Below, one piece after another: positions 14,259 to 17,111 of a stretch of DNA of 17,111 bases. Within the stretch, counting starts at the first letter, position 1; every line of letters starts with the position of its first letter. The position numbers and the translations under genes are program-made. The stretch is from JBEKLJ01 sp050010255 (GTDB taxonomy: Bacteria > Acidobacteriota > Terriglobia > Bryobacterales > Bryobacteraceae): contig JBEKLJ010000056.1 in the NCBI GenBank assembly GCA_050010255.1, forward strand, positions 1 to 17,111, in the 5' to 3' direction. The notes under the pieces were generated by a model. That model did no database searches, was not told the origin of the DNA, and worked only from the letters and a program-made list of their open reading frames with translations.

Positions 14259-15586
14259 GCGATCTGACTCCGGAATCTCCGCAGGCGGAGGCGGAACAGG
14301 AGCGCCGCCACCAGGGCCAGCGTGCCGCCGGCCACTACCGTCCACTGCGCCCCGATGCGGGTCGCCAGGGCGCCCGCCGCCAGGCTGCCGAACGGCGCGA
14401 TGCCCACCACCGTCATCGAGTACAGCGCCATAATGCGGCCGCGGAACTCGTCGGGGATGAGCGTCTGGATGAGCGTGTTGGCCGAAACGTTCTGCCGCAT
14501 AACGCTGAAGCCCACCAGCGGCATGCCGGCGAGCGCGACGTAGAAGGACGGCGAGAGCGCGATGACAATGAACGCGGCGCCCAGCGTGAGCGCGCTGCGG
14601 AACATGACGTCGGCCAGACCGGAGGTCTTCGACCGCCGCGCCAGCCAAAGCGTTCCCACGATGGCGCCGGCGCCCATGGCGCCCATCAGGAACCCGAGCC
14701 CCCGCGAGCCGCGGTGGAAGATGTCCTCGGCAAAGAACGGCATCAGCACCAGCGCGGGCGTGCACGCAATCGTGGTGGCGGCCACCATGAGCAGCAGCGC
14801 GCCGACGATCGCCCTGGTGTGCGCGTAGCGGAAACCATCCAGCAGGTGCCGCCAGGGGGAGGACATGGCCCGCCGGACGAACGCCGGAAGGCGCATCGCC
14901 AGGAGCGCGGCGATGACGGCGACGAAACTCAGCCCGTTGAACAGAAAACAGAGACCCTCGCCCACGGCCGCGATCACCAGGCCTGCCAGCGCCGGGCCAA
15001 CCACGCGCGCGGAGTTGAAAATCGCCGAGTTCAGCGAGATGGCGCTCAGCAGGTCCTCCTTGCCCGTCATCTGGATGAGCAGCGATTGGCGTCCCGGCAT
15101 GTCGAAGGCGTTCACCACGCCCAGCGTGGTGGCCAGCGCGAGCACGTGCCAGACCTGGACGCGCCCGCTGAGCGTGAGCACGGCCAGCGCGAAGGCTTGC
15201 AGCATGGCCAGCGTCTGGGTGGCGACGACGATGCGGTAGCGGGAGTACCGGTCCGCGGCCAGGCCCCCCAGCGGGGCCAGTACGAACACCGGTATCTGCG
15301 CGCAGAACCAGGCGATGCCGAGCAGCCACTCCGAGCGCGTCAGCCGGTAGACCAGCCAGCTCTGCGCCATAGCCTGCATGAAGGTCCCCACCAGCGAAAC
15401 GACCTGGCCGCCGACGAACAGGCGGAAGTTGCGGTGGCGGAGCGCGCGGAAAACCAGCCGCCAGCCGCCAGGCTCCGGCAGAGGCCGGGTGGCAGGCAGC
15501 GCGTCGACCTCCGCGGCCAGCTCCTCCAGCGGAGCCGGGTCGGGGAGCTGCCGGGCAGGCTCGGGAGACTCGGAAGACGCCTTCAA
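14255..15586 (-). CDS. MFS transporter (EntS/MFS_3-like)
   Basis: The 443-residue product has a soluble Pro/Glu-rich N-terminus of about 45 residues followed by about 12 hydrophobic segments. Typical MFS features include FRLFVGGQVVSLVGTFMQAM in helix 1, the loop 2-3 motif GGLAADRYSRYR and the mid-protein DEFRGRIMALY segment. These resemble the MFS_3/EntS-like branch, which includes exporters of siderophores and drugs; the substrate here is unknown. The only possible start in this region is a TTG at 15584-15586: an in-frame TGA lies one codon further upstream (15590-15592) and no ATG or GTG follows before helix 1. No ribosome site is visible, so translation may be leaderless or weak. It is the first gene of a three-gene minus-strand operon. 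Confidence 0.85.
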   Translation of the reverse strand: MKASSESPEPARQLPDPAPLEELAAEVDALPATRPLPEPGGWRLVFRALRHRNFRLFVGGQVVSLVGTFMQAMAQSWLVYRLTRSEWLLGIAWFCAQIPVFVLAPLGGLAADRYSRYRIVVATQTLAMLQAFALAVLTLSGRVQVWHVLALATTLGVVNAFDMPGRQSLLIQMTGKEDLLSAISLNSAIFNSARVVGPALAGLVIAAVGEGLCFLFNGLSFVAVIAALLAMRLPAFVRRAMSSPWRHLLDGFRYAHTRAIVGALLLMVAATTIACTPALVLMPFFAEDIFHRGSRGLGFLMGAMGAGAIVGTLWLARRSKTSGLADVMFRSALTLGAAFIVIALSPSFYVALAGMPLVGFSVMRQNVSANTLIQTLIPDEFRGRIMALYSMTVVGIAPFGSLAAGALATRIGAQWTVVAGGTLALVAALLFRLRLRRFRSQIA

Positions 15587-15698
15587 CTTTCAGGATAATC
15601 GAGTGCGGTAGAATCAGCTATCAGGCGGCTTAGCGCCGGCCCCACGCCGTTCCCGGCGGCCGGAGGCTGAGAGCCAGCCCGAACCAAGGAGCGTCAAT

Positions 15699-15830
15699 TT
15701 GGCCGACGATAAGACCTACCGCGCGACCTACGTGGGGAGCGGCACGTTCATCATCAGCAAGCCCAAGCGCAAGCGCAGCAAGCTCCGCCAGTCCCGGGTC
15801 AAGAACCCGCCGCGCGGCGCCCGGAAATAG
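15699..15830 (+). CDS. 43-residue very basic protein of unknown function
   Basis: A TTG codon at 15699-15701 follows a good AAGGAG site (15685-15690, eight bases away) and opens 43 codons ending TAG at 15828-15830. The protein has 14 Lys/Arg and only two Asp. It begins MADDKTYRATYVGSGTFIIS, then a cluster KPKRKRSKLRQSR, then NPPRGARK. The composition suggests binding to RNA, DNA or the ribosome, as in small ribosomal or nucleoid proteins, but it does not match a family I can name. It is divergent from the transporter operon, with 112 bp between the starts. Support comes from the ribosome site and protein-like composition; a chance frame remains possible. Confidence 0.6.
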   Translation: MADDKTYRATYVGSGTFIISKPKRKRSKLRQSRVKNPPRGARK

Positions 15831-16223
15831 GCCCGCTCCGCGGCGCGCCCGGGGCTGCCGCACGGTTTGCGGGCAGCCGCTTGCTGTCGCGCGCGGCTCA
15901 GCTCCAAGACAGGGGCCTGTCTCCGAGTTCTTTCAGGCTCGCGGTGAGAAAAGCGGGCTCAGTGAGGGAGCCCGGCGCTGGCAGGTTCGCTCCCCGTGGG
16001 GAGCGTCTGAGGGGACCCGGAGGGATCACAAGAGGTTGAACAGCAGCAGCAGAATGGCTGGACCGAACTCCCTCTTCCGGCTCCGAGCATAGGCCCGATT
16101 GCAGCCGATCCCATGCGGCAGTACGGCCTAAACCCTCGGCCAGCCAGCCACACAAAATTCCGGAAGTGAGGTGAACGGCGTCCCGGGCGTGCGGATAGCG
16201 AAGGCAACGCTGTCGCGCGCCGC
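15831..16223. other. 393-bp interval between convergent genes, with inverted repeats
   Basis: I find no convincing gene. Three inverted repeats are visible: GGCTGCC/GGCAGCC at 15853-15859/15872-15878, GACAGG/CCTGTC at 15908-15913/15916-15921, and GCTCCCC/GGGGAGC at 15989-15995/15998-16004. None is followed by a T-run. The first, 22 bp past the small gene's stop, may help end its transcript. A minus-strand frame of about 85 codons here lacks recognisable features. Confidence 0.55.
15853..15878 (+). terminator. GC-rich stem-loop after the small basic gene (weak terminator candidate)
   Basis: A 7-bp perfect stem (GGCTGCC with GGCAGCC) and a 12-nt loop lie 22 bp past the stop codon. There is no uridine tract, so any termination would be factor-aided. 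Confidence 0.35.
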
Positions 16224-17111
16224 CTACGTCCGGGCGATCTCGCCGGCAGCCAGCTCGGCCGGAGGCGGCATGTTCCCGTTGAACTTCACCGAGACGAGCT
16301 TGGAGACGCCGGGCTCCTGCATGGTCACGCCGAAGAGGACCTCGGCGGCTTCCATGGTCCGCTTGGCGTGGGTGATGATGATCACCTGCGTGTGCCGGCC
16401 CATGTCGCCGAGCAGGCGGATGAGGCGCTGGATGTTCGGCTCGTCCAGCGGTGCGTCCACCTCATCGAGGACGCAGAACGGGCTGGGCTGGTAGCGGAAG
16501 ACCGCCATCAGCAGCGCCAGCGCGGTCAGCGCCTTCTCGCCGCCGGAGAGCAGCAGGACGCTCTGGAGCTTCTTGCCCGGGGGCGAGGCGACGATGTCGA
16601 TGCCGGACTCGGCGGCGTTGGCTTCGTCCGTCAGCCGCATCTCGCCCGTGCCGCCGCCGAAGAGCGTGACGAAGACCTCGCGGAAATGCGCGTTGATGGC
16701 GGTGAAGGCTTCGGCGAAGCGGCGGCGGGCCTCGGTGTCGATCTCCTGAATGGCCCGCTCGGTGTCGCGGACCGAGTCCAGCAGGTCCTGGCGCTGGGTG
16801 TTGAGGAAGTCGTAGCGCTGCTGGGCCTCCCGGTACTCGGAAAGGGCTTCGGTGTTCACCGGGCCCAGGGCCTCGATGCGGCGGCGCAGCTCGCCGTAGC
16901 GCGCCTCCAGCTCGCCCAGCGCCTCGCCATCCGGCACGGTCTCCTCGTCCGGGCAAAGCTCCTGGACCGCGACGCCCAACTCCTTCCGGCTGGTCTCGTC
17001 CAGGAACTTCAGCTCGGCCTGGCGCTTCACCAGCTCGACCTCGATGCGCGAGCGGTTCTCCTGCGCCTCCTGGACCCGGGCTCGCAGCTCGCGCAGGCTC
17101 TCCTCGAGCGC
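16224..17111 (-). CDS. smc: chromosome segregation SMC protein (C-terminal part, 5' end outside window)
   Basis: The frame is open through the right edge of the window, so only the last 295 residues are seen; the GTG at 17028-17030 is internal. The first about 130 residues are coiled coil rich in Glu/Arg/Leu, containing LGPVNTEALSEYREAQQRYD, a segment typical of the C-terminal SMC arm. The ATPase C-lobe follows: FVTLFGGGTGEMRLTD, then SPPGKKLQSVLLLSGGEKAL (the ABC signature), PFCVLDEVDAPLDEPNI (Walker B and D loop) and QVIIITHAKRTMEAA (H loop). SMC with ScpA/ScpB compacts and separates sister chromosomes; no scp gene is visible here. The Walker A half lies beyond the window. The gene converges on the small basic gene across a 393-bp gap. 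Confidence 0.95.
   Translation of the reverse strand, partial: ALEESLRELRARVQEAQENRSRIEVELVKRQAELKFLDETSRKELGVAVQELCPDEETVPDGEALGELEARYGELRRRIEALGPVNTEALSEYREAQQRYDFLNTQRQDLLDSVRDTERAIQEIDTEARRRFAEAFTAINAHFREVFVTLFGGGTGEMRLTDEANAAESGIDIVASPPGKKLQSVLLLSGGEKALTALALLMAVFRYQPSPFCVLDEVDAPLDEPNIQRLIRLLGDMGRHTQVIIITHAKRTMEAAEVLFGVTMQEPGVSKLVSVKFNGNMPPPAELAAGEIART

Noticed and set aside
12978..15329. 783-codon minus-strand open frame suggesting a giant fusion protein
   Set aside because: Its N-terminal half is low-complexity Arg/Gly/Ala/His sequence running out of frame through the MFS transporter gene. The real HExxH gene starts at 14258 with a signal peptide and ATGA overlap.
14714..15598. 294-codon plus-strand open frame opposite the transporter
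   Set aside because: Composition dominated by Arg, Gln, Glu and His typical of antisense shadows; the minus-strand frame has clear membrane helices and MFS motifs.
15898..16207. Minus-strand frames of 82-85 codons downstream of smc
   Set aside because: No ribosome site, no recognisable motif, and they run through inverted repeats; more likely a non-coding convergent-gene gap.

Overview
The window is a GC-rich bacterial chromosome segment. It most resembles an Acidobacteriota genome of the Solibacter/Bryobacter kind. That placement is an inference. It rests on an ECF sigma factor paired with a zinc-finger/HEAT anti-sigma protein, a DUF4097 protein and a soluble multi-PAS hybrid kinase. It also rests on a secreted protein carrying a BACON-like domain and a C-terminal beta-sandwich region. 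No ribosomal or other marker gene fixes the taxonomy.

Left part, 1-7361, plus strand. The window opens inside a GH67 alpha-glucuronidase. Next come an ECF sigma factor, its membrane anti-sigma factor with HEAT repeats, and a secreted DUF4097 protein, joined by overlapping stop/start codons. A secreted two-PDZ protein follows and ends at a strong intrinsic terminator (4961-4996). I read these four as an envelope-stress module. A 767-residue PAS-PAS-PAS hybrid histidine kinase follows. Its 3' end overlaps the convergent M20 peptidase gene by 40 bp.

Middle part, 7322-12308, minus strand. This holds a Tat-exported M20-family peptidase homologue with altered metal-ligand positions, and two copies of tRNA-Arg(CCG) exactly 3200 bp apart. 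Each tRNA copy lies in a 134-bp direct repeat with 5 mismatches that includes the tRNA promoter. Between the repeats are a decayed ABC-permease tail, a possible transposase scrap, a 798-residue secreted HExxH/BACON-like protein of lower GC, and about 450 bp with no recognisable gene. It looks like an acquired or rearranged segment.

Right part, 12364-17111. A minus-strand operon encodes an MFS transporter, a secreted HExxH putative metallopeptidase and a secreted thioredoxin-like protein. Divergent from it is a 43-codon, very basic protein with a TTG start. A 393-bp interval with several inverted repeats separates this from the C-terminal part of a chromosome-segregation SMC protein, which runs off the window.
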